Assembly: GCA_947383645.1 (NCBI GenBank)
Contig: CANDEH010000096.1
Coordinates: 1 to 8,966, forward strand
Length of the DNA stretch: 8,966 nt
Direction: 5' to 3'
Source: an uncultured Clostridia bacterium
GTDB taxonomy: Bacteria > Bacillota > Clostridia > Oscillospirales > Oscillospiraceae
Position numbers and translations under genes: made by a program. The notes under the pieces are model-generated. The model was not told the origin of the DNA and made no database searches. It saw only the letters and a program-made list of their open reading frames with translations. Shown here piece by piece: positions 1 through 5,435 of the stretch. The stretch's first letter is position 1. Each line of letters starts with the position of its first letter.

Positions 1-6
1 CACGCT

Positions 7-150
7 CAGTCTGTCAAAAAAGCCAACAGAGCAGGATGGCGGTAAGGAGGATAGTTTGAAAGGAGCCCAAGAGGGGTTCCTTTCGCGTTAAATCAGCCCG
101 CCGTACCCCAGGGGCATTTCTTCGCCGCTGTACGGCTCAGGCGCAGGCGA
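7..150 (+). repeat. Interspersed intergenic repeat, copy 1 (uninterrupted)
   Basis: This non-coding segment aligns along its whole length with 7221-7306 plus 7470-7527. Bases 7-42 match 7221-7256 without gaps at about 26 of 36 positions. The alignment continues through the shared string CCCAAGAGGGG (66-76 and 7280-7290) and the block beginning CAGCCCGCC (94 and 7470). The 3' part, with core ACCCCAGGGGCATTTCTT, also resembles 3426-3494. Internal dyads are CCGTAC (101-106) with GTACGG (130-135) and CCCC-A-GGGG. No ORF with a ribosome site was found. It is a degenerate interspersed intergenic element of unknown function, lying beside the 3' end of the ECF gene. Confidence 0.7.
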
Positions 151-218
151 CAAATTGTGACCATTGGCCGCAATTTGCCGCAGCTTGCCAAAAAACCATC
201 GGTTTTTTTAACAAGCTG
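151..218. other. Two consecutive stem-loops with three-base loops
   Basis: Two inverted repeats follow one another. Positions 151-162 pair with 166-177 (one mismatch, one wobble) around loop ATT. CAGCTTG (181-187) pairs with CAAGCTG (212-218) around an inner AAAAAACC/GGTTTTTT stem with loop ATC. Together with the 218-246 hairpin they form three adjacent hairpins, each with a three-base loop. Read from the minus strand, the inner stem of the second supplies a U6 run downstream of the GC-rich hairpin, so this block may contribute to ending transcripts arriving from the ECF gene. Confidence 0.5.
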
Positions 219-246
219 AGCCCGGACTGCATCGCAGTCCGGGCTC
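218..246 (-). terminator. Probable terminator hairpin downstream of the coaX-ECF pair
   Basis: GAGCCCGGACTGC (218-230) is a perfect 13-bp inverted repeat with 234-246 around loop ATC, about 16 bases past the ECF stop codon on the minus strand. No uninterrupted U-tract follows at once; the next bases read AGCTTGTTAAAAAAACC and the U6 run comes in the second hairpin. The position fits an operon-end terminator, but the missing immediate U-tract makes this less than certain. Confidence 0.55.
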
Positions 247-261
247 TGGTTCAATCGGTTG

Positions 262-867
262 TCACTGTGCAGCCTTCTGTACCGCAGCCTGGGGAATGAA
301 GTGGAGCATAGCCCTGCTGAGCGCCGCTGCCACCAGGGCGCACACGACTACCTCCAGCGCCACGTTCAGCGTAAAGAAGCTGAGGAAGATCGCGAAGAAT
401 CCGGTGCCGCCGAAGTAGGAGTTCTGAAAAATACCGACCACCATGCCGACAAAAAACACCGTATTGGTCAGCGCACCGGCCACGGAGGTCACAATAAAGC
501 TGACTGCGCCCACCCGGTCCACCTTGCGCAGGGCCGGGAAGAGGAGGCCCGCCACAATGCCGATAAGCACGCGGGGTACCATGCAGCAGAGGAAGGTGGC
601 GATGGGGTTGATACCCAGCAGCGCCGCGCCGAAGAGGCTGGTGGAAAAGCACTGTGCGAAGCTGGTGAGGCCAAACACCGCGCCCAGAAACGCGCCGGAC
701 ACCGGCCCCAGGACGATGGCGCCGATCACCACCGGGATGGTGATGAAGGTGATCTCTACCGGCCCCGCCTTCAGGTAGCCCAGGGGGGTGTAGGCCATGA
801 GGATGACGATTGCCATAAGTATCGCCGTCAGTGTGATCTTATGGACTTTGCCTGTGCTGTGGTTCAT
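262..867 (-). CDS. ECF transporter S component, probably pantothenate-specific (PanT-like)
   Basis: This 201-residue, highly hydrophobic protein has about six membrane segments. The first carries the small-residue AxxxA motif (A15, A19) that S components use to contact EcfT. The following segment with GYLKAGPVEITF and IPVVIGAIVLGP is typical of clostridial vitamin S components of the ECF superfamily. It would bind a vitamin in the membrane and pass it inward with a shared EcfT-EcfA-EcfA' module, which is not encoded here. Pantothenate is inferred from position: it lies 119 bp downstream of coaX on the same strand, so importer and kinase would be made together. The start ATG at 867 has AAAGGAGAA upstream. 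ECF membership is near certain; substrate is moderate. A queuosine-precursor S component seems less likely because the characteristic QFR motif near the first membrane segment is absent. Confidence 0.82.
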   Translation of the reverse strand: MNHSTGKVHKITLTAILMAIVILMAYTPLGYLKAGPVEITFITIPVVIGAIVLGPVSGAFLGAVFGLTSFAQCFSTSLFGAALLGINPIATFLCCMVPRVLIGIVAGLLFPALRKVDRVGAVSFIVTSVAGALTNTVFFVGMVVGIFQNSYFGGTGFFAIFLSFFTLNVALEVVVCALVAAALSRAMLHFIPQAAVQKAAQ

Positions 868-933
868 TGCCTGTTCTCCTTTGAGGGTATTTCACCTCGT
901 GCTACCGTCTCCCCTCCGGGGAGTACGGCGCAC
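868..933 (-). promoter_or_regulatory. Structured leader of the ECF gene (candidate cis-regulatory RNA)
   Basis: On the minus strand, the bases between the predicted internal start site and the ECF ATG fold into two hairpins. A long stem (933-899) has GTGC/GCAC at the base, CCGT/ACGG in the middle and CTCCCC/GGGGAG at the top with loop GGA. A short stem GAGG/CCTC (898-883) ends just before the ribosome site AAAGGAGAA. UUCCUU just downstream of the coaX stop could pair with the ribosome site in read-through transcripts. The fold matches no riboswitch class I can name with confidence; it may be only a stable leader. Confidence 0.4.
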
Positions 934-937
934 AAAT

Positions 938-946
938 TTTATAACA
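938..946 (-). promoter_or_regulatory. Possible internal promoter (extended -10) for the ECF gene
   Basis: On the minus strand the sequence TGTTATAAA is an extended -10 element (TGn followed by TATAAA) in the coaX-ECF gap. No good -35 lies 16-18 bp upstream. If active, transcripts would begin near 931, at the base of the leader hairpin, letting the transporter be made without coaX. Confidence 0.35.
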
Positions 947-986
947 ACGGGGAGGCCCCGCCATTACCTTTAAGGAAGTACAGCTT

Positions 987-1769
987 CTAAATCTTTTTAA
1001 CCGTATTCAGCCGGTAGAGCTCCCGCAGGCCCTTCAGCGTCAGATCCGCATCCAAGATGATTTCGCTGCGGCAGGAGGCGGTGAGCAGACCAGCGGAACC
1101 GCCGGTGGCTACGGCCTTCGCCCCCGCCATTCCCGGCAGGGTCCGATAGCGGTCCAGGAAGCCGTCCACCATCATAGCGCTGCCGCAGAGCAGGCCGTAA
1201 CACATGGCGTCGGCGGAGTTCTTCCCTAAGATATTCTCCCCCGGCGGCCGGAGAGCGATGGAGGGCAGCAGGGCGGTGGAGTTCTTTAGAAGGGCCGCGC
1301 TGGCATAGAGCCCCGGGAGGATGCACCCGCCCAGATAGGAACGGCTCTCGTCCACCGCCGCGATGGTGGTGACGGTGCCCGCGTCGATGATGAGCAGCGG
1401 CGCGCCGCAGAGGGCCAGCGCCCCGGCGGTGTCCGCGGCCAGATCCGCCCCCAGCTCCGTGGGGTCGTCAATGCGGATGCGAAAGCCTGTCCGGGTCCCC
1501 GGGCCCACCTGAATCACCCGCAGGCCGGTGAGACGGACCGCCGCCTCCTCCACCAGACCGGTGAGGGAGGGAACCACCGAGGCCATGATGCACCCGCCAA
1601 GCTGCTCCCGGTCCACGCCGTTGACACGGAGAAGATCATAGAGCAGCACCATATACTCGTCGGCGCTGCGCTCCGCCTCTGCGGAGACCTTGGCCCGCAT
1701 ACGAAGCTCGCCGCCGTCAAAGACGCCCACAGTGATGTTGGAGTTTCCCACCACAATGGCCAGCAGCAT
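987..1769 (-). CDS. coaX: Type III pantothenate kinase, with an altered first motif
   Basis: CoaX phosphorylates pantothenate to 4'-phosphopantothenate, the first committed step of CoA synthesis, in the cytoplasm. The 260-residue length is normal for the family. Visible motifs are GNSN (8-11) in the phosphate-binding loop, VGPGTRTG (88-95), LGADL (106-110) with the catalytic-type aspartate D109, D129-x-GTVTT in the cation/phosphate site, GGCILPG (147-153) and ATGG (221-224). The oddity is residue 6: the family's near-invariant aspartate before VGN is valine (codon GTG), two base changes from an Asp codon. The start at 1769 is chosen because AAAGGAGG lies just upstream and the family begins MLLxID; the longer frame to 1892 runs through the promoter. 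A TTGTCA-17-TATACT promoter drives it, and the ECF gene follows. Confidence 0.9.
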   Translation of the reverse strand: MLLAIVVGNSNITVGVFDGGELRMRAKVSAEAERSADEYMVLLYDLLRVNGVDREQLGGCIMASVVPSLTGLVEEAAVRLTGLRVIQVGPGTRTGFRIRIDDPTELGADLAADTAGALALCGAPLLIIDAGTVTTIAAVDESRSYLGGCILPGLYASAALLKNSTALLPSIALRPPGENILGKNSADAMCYGLLCGSAMMVDGFLDRYRTLPGMAGAKAVATGGSAGLLTASCRSEIILDADLTLKGLRELYRLNTVKKI

Positions 1770-1795
1770 AGCGTTTTCCCTCCTTTTTCGCTGGC

Positions 1796-1824
1796 AGTAT
1801 ACCATAATTCCTCGGCGGTGACAA
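1796..1824 (-). promoter_or_regulatory. Sigma-A promoter of coaX
   Basis: On the minus strand TTGTCA (1824-1819) is separated by exactly 17 bp from TATACT (1801-1796). The predicted start is near 1789, about 20 bases before the coaX ATG, leaving a short leader that contains the ribosome site. It is divergent from the radical SAM promoter, with -35 boxes 27 bp apart. Confidence 0.8.
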
Positions 1825-1851
1825 GAGGATTTTTCTGATGCAAATCTCCCC

Positions 1852-1880
1852 TTGACTTCGCGCCCCGTCTGTAGTATATT
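1852..1880 (+). promoter_or_regulatory. Sigma-A promoter of the radical SAM gene
   Basis: TTGACT (1852-1857), a 17-bp spacer, then TATATT (1875-1880). The predicted start near 1887 falls inside a 20-bp dyad at 1883-1902, so a protein bound there would block initiation. The leader is about 34 bases. Confidence 0.8.
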
Positions 1881-1882
1881 GT

Positions 1883-1902
1883 AATAGAACATTTATTCTA
1901 TT
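1883..1902. promoter_or_regulatory. Operator-like dyad resembling a Gram-positive LexA (DinR) box
   Basis: AATAGAA (1883-1889) and TTCTATT (1896-1902) are perfect inverted repeats around a 6-bp centre. The core at 1887-1898 reads GAAC-ATTT-ATTC, against the Gram-positive LexA consensus GAAC-N4-GTTC: one mismatch, with the same centre as the larger dyad. It overlaps the predicted transcription start of the radical SAM gene, a classical repressor position. LexA is the inference; another repressor could bind the same symmetry. Confidence 0.5.
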
Positions 1903-1920
1903 TTGAAGGAGGCGCCGCCT

Positions 1921-3174
1921 ATGACCGTGATGGACAAGCTGACCATCCTCACCGACGCGGCCAAGTACGACGCCGCCTGCACCTCCAGCGGAGCCCGGCG
2001 GGGGAGTAAGAAGGGGTACATCGGCAACACCTCCAGCTCCCTGGCGGGCTGCTGCCACACCTTCTCCGCCGACGGGCGGTGCGTGACGCTTTTGAAGGTG
2101 CTGATGACCAACTGCTGCGTCTACGACTGCAAGTACTGCGTCAACCGCTGCTCCAACGACACACGGCGGGCGGCGTTCACGCCGGAGGAGCTGTCGGAGC
2201 TCACCATCGAGTTCTACCGGCGCAACTATATCGAGGGGCTGTTTCTCTCCTCCGGAGTCCTCCGGGACCCGGACTACACCATGGAGCGGATGATCCGGGT
2301 GCTGGACCTGCTGCGCAACACCCACCGCTTTAACGGCTACATCCACGCCAAGACTATCCCCGGAGCCTCCCCGGAGCTGGTGGAGCGGTTGGGGATGCTG
2401 GCGGACCGGCTCAGCGTCAACATCGAGCTGCCCTCGGAGGCGGGCCTGAAGGTCCTGGCCCCCAACAAGACCAGGTCCGCCATCCTTCGGCCCATGAAGC
2501 AGATCCGCAACACCTTGACGGAGAACAAGCAGGAGCTGGTGAAGTACCGCCACGCTCCCAAGTTCGCCCCCGCCGGGCAGAGCACCCAGATGATTATCGG
2601 CGCCACGCCGGACAGCGACCGGCACATCCTCCGATTGACCCAGGGGCTCTATGATACCTACCGGCTCAAGCGGGTGTTCTTCTCCGCCTACGTGCCGGTG
2701 GTGGAGAACAGTCTGCTCCCCACCCCGGACACCAAGCCGCCCCTCCTCCGGGAGCACCGGCTCTACCAGGCGGACTGGCTCCTCCGGTTCTACGGCTTCC
2801 GGGCGGAGGAGCTGCTCACCGACCAGGACCCCAACTTCAACCCCCTCATCGACCCCAAGTGCAACTGGGCCCTCCGCCACCCGGAGTTTTTCCCAGTGGA
2901 GGTGAACACCGCCGCCTATGAGGAATTGCTCCGTGTGCCGGGGGTGGGCACTGTCAGCGCCCGGCGCATCCTCTACGCCCGCCGGGGCGGCACGCTCTAC
3001 CACGAGGACCTCAGGAAGCTGGGGGTGGTGATGAAGCGGGCCCAGTATTTCCTGGTGTGCAAGGGGAAGGTCGTGGACGGCCTGCGGTTCTCCCAGGACA
3101 CGGTTTTGCGGGGTCTCATCGCCGCGGAAAAGCTGCCGGTTCCAGAGATGGAACAGCTATCGCTTTTTGCTTGA
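1921..3174 (+). CDS. Radical SAM protein of putative DNA modification/repair family (TIGR03916-like)
   Basis: This 417-residue protein has the radical SAM cluster motif C66-x3-C70-x2-C73, which would hold a 4Fe-4S cluster that cleaves S-adenosylmethionine. Around it lie further cysteines (20, 44, 45, 54, 65, 77). The N-terminal AAKYDAACTSSG and the GYIGNTSSS/CCHTF stretch are typical of the family annotated as putative DNA modification/repair radical SAM protein. A helix-hairpin-helix (about 335-352, core PGVG 340-343) suggests DNA binding. The extreme C-terminus carries QLSLF (412-416), matching the sliding-clamp-binding consensus. Substrate and reaction are unknown. The start at 1921 has GAAGGAGG 8 bases upstream; the longer frame from TTG 1903 would include that ribosome site. 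The usual partner, DUF4130, is at 4612. The promoter carries a LexA-like dyad. Confidence 0.9.
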   Translation: MTVMDKLTILTDAAKYDAACTSSGARRGSKKGYIGNTSSSLAGCCHTFSADGRCVTLLKVLMTNCCVYDCKYCVNRCSNDTRRAAFTPEELSELTIEFYRRNYIEGLFLSSGVLRDPDYTMERMIRVLDLLRNTHRFNGYIHAKTIPGASPELVERLGMLADRLSVNIELPSEAGLKVLAPNKTRSAILRPMKQIRNTLTENKQELVKYRHAPKFAPAGQSTQMIIGATPDSDRHILRLTQGLYDTYRLKRVFFSAYVPVVENSLLPTPDTKPPLLREHRLYQADWLLRFYGFRAEELLTDQDPNFNPLIDPKCNWALRHPEFFPVEVNTAAYEELLRVPGVGTVSARRILYARRGGTLYHEDLRKLGVVMKRAQYFLVCKGKVVDGLRFSQDTVLRGLIAAEKLPVPEMEQLSLFA

Positions 3175-3192
3175 AATCTGCGGATTTCAAGC
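3169..3192 (+). other. Hairpin overlapping the radical SAM stop codon
   Basis: GCTTGAAATC (3169-3178) pairs perfectly with GATTTCAAGC (3183-3192) around loop TGCG, with the TGA stop inside the 5' arm. No U-tract follows directly (GGTGGGGG comes next), so it is not a standard terminator. It may protect the 3' end or weaken read-through toward traX. Confidence 0.5.
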
Positions 3193-3198
3193 GGTGGG

Positions 3199-3402
3199 GG
3201 CTGAGAGGTATTTTTTCCGAAGACGCGGTTTTTGCGCTTCGCGCTCGTTTGAGACCCGCTTCGCTGGGCTCTCAAACGAAGAGGATTATGTCTCGGCTGA
3301 AATGGCTTGCCATTTCAGCCGAGGGATCGCAGCCACCTGCGTCGCACTCGCTCCGCTCGCACGCTTGGCGGCTGAAAGGTATTTTTTCCGAAAACGCGGT
3401 TT
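3199..3402 (+). repeat. Intergenic element: 33-bp direct repeats around two large palindromes
   Basis: Two 33-bp direct repeats, 3199-3231 and 3370-3402, are identical at 31 of 33 positions. Between them lie an inverted repeat CGTTTGAGA/TCTCAAACG (3246-3254 with 3270-3278, plus inner CCC/GGG) and a perfect 15-bp inverted repeat (3292-3306 with 3309-3323) separated by only TT. The region can be translated in one frame, but that frame begins inside the radical SAM gene and the translation mirrors the repeats, so I treat it as non-coding. It looks like a modular interspersed intergenic element of unknown function. Confidence 0.65.
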
Positions 3403-3425
3403 CCGGAAAAAATGATTTCAGTTTA

Positions 3426-3494
3426 TTTCGCGGCGTGCACCCCAAGAGCATTTCTTTGCTGCCTTTGGAGCGGCTCAGGACATGCGCCGCGAAA
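3426..3494 (+). repeat. Interspersed intergenic repeat, copy 2 (partial), bounded by inverted repeats
   Basis: The core ACCCCAAGAGCATTTCTTTGC and a following CGGCTCAGG match copy 1 at the left edge (94-150) and more weakly copy 3 (7470-7527). Here the copy is enclosed by a 10-bp perfect inverted repeat, TTTCGCGGCG (3426-3435) and CGCCGCGAAA (3485-3494), so the whole piece could fold as one long hairpin. The 5' half present in the other two copies is not recognisable. Confidence 0.5.
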
Positions 3495-3558
3495 CTCCGT
3501 TGAGGACTATTCGGGGGCTGCGCCTCTGGCGTTTGCCAATGAAATGCAGGCGGAAACT

Positions 3559-3573
3559 GTAAGAAAATCGTAA
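3559..3573 (+). promoter_or_regulatory. Possible tandem activator sites upstream of traX
   Basis: GTAA occurs at 3559 and 3570, one helical turn (11 bp) apart, and again at 3593, upstream of an extended -10 promoter lacking a -35. Direct repeats at 11-bp spacing before a weak -35 are the pattern used by OmpR/PhoB-type response regulators. The units are short and this is weak evidence. Confidence 0.25.
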
Positions 3574-3604
3574 ACTTCTCCCTGCCCCTTTTGTAAGATT
3601 CCTC

Positions 3605-3613
3605 TGCTATACT
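3605..3613 (+). promoter_or_regulatory. Extended -10 promoter of traX
   Basis: TGCTATACT is an extended -10 (TGn-TATACT). The -35 region 17 bp upstream is CCCCTT, a poor match, so activity would rest on the TG extension or an activator. Predicted start is near 3620, about 26 bases before the traX ATG. It probably also serves the DUF4130 gene, which has no promoter of its own that I can see. Confidence 0.55.
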
Positions 3614-3645
3614 CCCCCTATCTCACAGGATTGGAGGAGTATCCC

Positions 3646-4518
3646 ATGTCCGCTTTTGTACTCAAGCTCATCGCCCTGGCGTCCATGGTCACAGACCACA
3701 CGGCGGCGCTGCTGGTGCCTCTGGGGCCGCTCTACATCTGGATGCGATCCTTCGGGCGGATGGCGTTTCTCATCTATGCCTTTCTGCTCTCCGAGGGGTT
3801 CCGCCACACCCGGTCCGCCCCCCGGTACGCCCGGCGGCTGTTCCTCATAGGCGCGCTGTCCCAGATCCCCTACGCCTTTACGCTCAACGCCGGGTTTCAG
3901 TGGATACCGGAGCGGTTTGCCCACCTGAACATCTTTTTCACTCTGGGCTGCGGCGTGCTGCTGCTGCTGTTTTTACAGTCGGACCGCCTGGGGCTCTCCC
4001 GAAAGGGGCGGCGCTGGGGGCTGGTGCCGTTGGCGCTGATCCCGGCGGCTCTGGGTCAGTTCGGCGTGTGGGAGCTCAGCTATATACTTGCCGGCCTGCT
4101 GGCCACGGCCGCCTTGGGCCTGTTTCTCCGGGACCGCCTCCCCTTTGACGCCGGGGCTGTGGTGGACTGGGCGCTGAAGACCGGAGGCGCCATCGCCCTC
4201 TACCAGCTGCTCCACAACTGGAGCGAGCGCCTGCTCCACATCGGTCTGGAGTTCGACTACTCCTTCTGGGCGCTGCTGTTCTTCGCCCTGCTCTGGCCCT
4301 GCCGGGGACGGCGGAGCCGCGCCGGGGCCATGCTGGCCATCGTCCTGATCTTCTACCCGCCCTGGTACGGCCTGGAGGAGTTCTCCTTCGCCCTGCTGGC
4401 AGCGCTGGCCGTCATCCTCTACAACGGCCGTCGGGGTATCGACGACCGCCGCCTCTTCTACTGGGCCTACCCCGTTCACCTGACAGTGCTGTGGGGACTG
4501 GGCACTCTGCTGAATTAG
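3646..4518 (+). CDS. TraX-family membrane protein
   Basis: This 290-residue polytopic membrane protein has roughly eight hydrophobic segments. It shows the TraX-family signatures: an N-terminal KLIALASMVTDH, then GRMAFLIYAFLLSEGFRHT with a following YARRLFLIGALSQIPYAF, and a C-terminal YNGRRG...FYWAYPVHL. TraX of the F plasmid acetylates pilin; chromosomal Firmicute members are widespread, not tied to conjugation, and are best regarded as membrane acyltransferase-like proteins of unknown substrate. The start at 3646 sits 6 bases after GGAGGAG; the longer frame from TTG 3631 would include that ribosome site. It lies between the radical SAM and DUF4130 genes, which usually adjoin. Its stop codon falls within the first unit of an AATTAGG heptamer repeat. 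No conjugation genes are nearby. Confidence 0.88.
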   Translation: MSAFVLKLIALASMVTDHTAALLVPLGPLYIWMRSFGRMAFLIYAFLLSEGFRHTRSAPRYARRLFLIGALSQIPYAFTLNAGFQWIPERFAHLNIFFTLGCGVLLLLFLQSDRLGLSRKGRRWGLVPLALIPAALGQFGVWELSYILAGLLATAALGLFLRDRLPFDAGAVVDWALKTGGAIALYQLLHNWSERLLHIGLEFDYSFWALLFFALLWPCRGRRSRAGAMLAIVLIFYPPWYGLEEFSFALLAALAVILYNGRRGIDDRRLFYWAYPVHLTVLWGLGTLLN

Positions 4519-4576
4519 GAATTAGGAGTTAGGAATTAGGAATTTTTCCCCGGCGGCAGACTCCTCATTCCTAATT
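4513..4576 (+). repeat. AATTAGG heptamer tandem repeat ending in an inverted copy
   Basis: Four tandem 7-bp units (AATTAGG, AATTAGG, AGTTAGG, AATTAGG) cover 4513-4540. AATTAGGAAT (4534-4543) is then matched by its reverse complement ATTCCTAATT (4567-4576), giving a hairpin with a T5 run in its loop. The array begins within the last codons of traX and fills most of the 93-bp gap before the DUF4130 gene. Heptamer arrays are prone to replication slippage; the hairpin could modulate read-through into the next gene. Confidence 0.75.
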
Positions 4577-4611
4577 GAACGCTCCGTCTTGGCGGGGCGG
4601 AAAGGAGCGCC

Positions 4612-5424
4612 ATGGAGACCATTTACCGCTATGACGGCAGCTTTGAGGGGTTTCTCTGCTGCGTGTTTGAGAGCTATGTGAACAGGGAGCTCCCCGCCGC
4701 CTTTCAGACGGCGGAGGATCTGAGCCCTACCCTGTTTCCTACCCGGTGGGTGGAGAGCAACCAGACTCGCGCCCGGCGGATTCTTCGCAGTATCCAGCGG
4801 CGCTCCGGCTACGCCCTGGAGCTGGTGGAGAAGGGGTTTCTCACCTGTGCGCCGGAGCGGGAGAGGATGCTCTACCGCTTCATCCGGGCCCTCTACGACT
4901 TCGGCCCCGACCTGGTGCGCCGGCTCAGCGACGAGGCGGTCCATCCCCTGGTGAAGGCCGTGCGGCACCTGGACGGGGAGGTCCACCTGCTCCGGGGCTT
5001 TACCCGGTTCTCGGACCTGGGCGGCACGCTGGTGGGGGAGATCGCCCCGAAAAACCGGGTTCTTCCCCTGCTACGGCCCCACTTCTGCAATCGGTTCTAC
5101 AACGAGCGCCTGATTCTATACGACCGCACCCACCATGAGGCGCTGTTCTACCGGGACGGTCAGTGGTGCATTGCGCCCCTGGACCACTTTGAGATAGCCC
5201 GGCCCGGTGAGCGGGAGGCCCAGTTCCGCCGGCTGTGGAAGCGGTTCTACGACACGGTGGCTATCGCCGAGCGCTACAACCCCAGGTGCCGCCGCACCCA
5301 GATGCCCATGCGCTACTGGGGAACCATGACGGAGTTTCAGGACGAGAGCTACTTCGAGGCAGTCCCGGCGGCAGTGGAGGCGTCCCCATCCCCCGCCGCA
5401 CTGGAGGAGGGCCGGCAAGGTTAG
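4612..5424 (+). CDS. DUF4130 / TIGR03915-like probable DNA metabolism protein
   Basis: This 270-residue soluble protein is of the family annotated as probable DNA metabolism protein. Recognisable parts are the N-terminal YRYDGSFEGFLCCVFESY (5-22), the central VHLLRGFTRFSDLGG, the HFCNRFYNERLILYDRTHHEALFY stretch, seen here as HF...R and LILYDRTH, and the C-terminal RTQMPMRYWGTMTEF. The family is typically encoded beside TIGR03916 radical SAM proteins and is sometimes fused to a uracil-DNA glycosylase domain; none is present here, and the protein ends in a low-complexity proline/alanine/glutamate tail of about 28 residues. Its biochemical role is unknown; a partner or substrate-recognition role for the radical SAM enzyme is inference. 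ATG 4612 follows AAAGGAG. It is probably co-transcribed with traX. Two hairpins close the unit. Confidence 0.85.
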   Translation: METIYRYDGSFEGFLCCVFESYVNRELPAAFQTAEDLSPTLFPTRWVESNQTRARRILRSIQRRSGYALELVEKGFLTCAPERERMLYRFIRALYDFGPDLVRRLSDEAVHPLVKAVRHLDGEVHLLRGFTRFSDLGGTLVGEIAPKNRVLPLLRPHFCNRFYNERLILYDRTHHEALFYRDGQWCIAPLDHFEIARPGEREAQFRRLWKRFYDTVAIAERYNPRCRRTQMPMRYWGTMTEFQDESYFEAVPAAVEASPSPAALEEGRQG

Positions 5425-5435
5425 GAACCGGAGAA

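Noticed and set aside
259..990. Long open frame on the plus strand across the ECF gene
   Set aside because: Shadow of a well-supported minus-strand gene; composition is charged and low-complexity with no family resemblance.
1717..3003. 428-residue minus-strand frame across the radical SAM gene
   Set aside because: Antisense shadow in GC-rich DNA; the plus-strand frame has clear family motifs and a ribosome site.
3199..3402. CRISPR array
   Set aside because: Only two 33-bp repeats 171 bp apart with palindromes between them; no regular spacers and no cas genes.
3057..3503. 148-residue frame running from the radical SAM 3' end into the intergenic repeats
   Set aside because: Starts inside another gene, has no ribosome site, and its repeated peptide segments simply reflect the 33-bp DNA repeats.
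3646..4518. Conjugation region inferred from traX
   Set aside because: No relaxase, coupling protein or type IV secretion genes are nearby; chromosomal TraX-family genes are common without conjugation.
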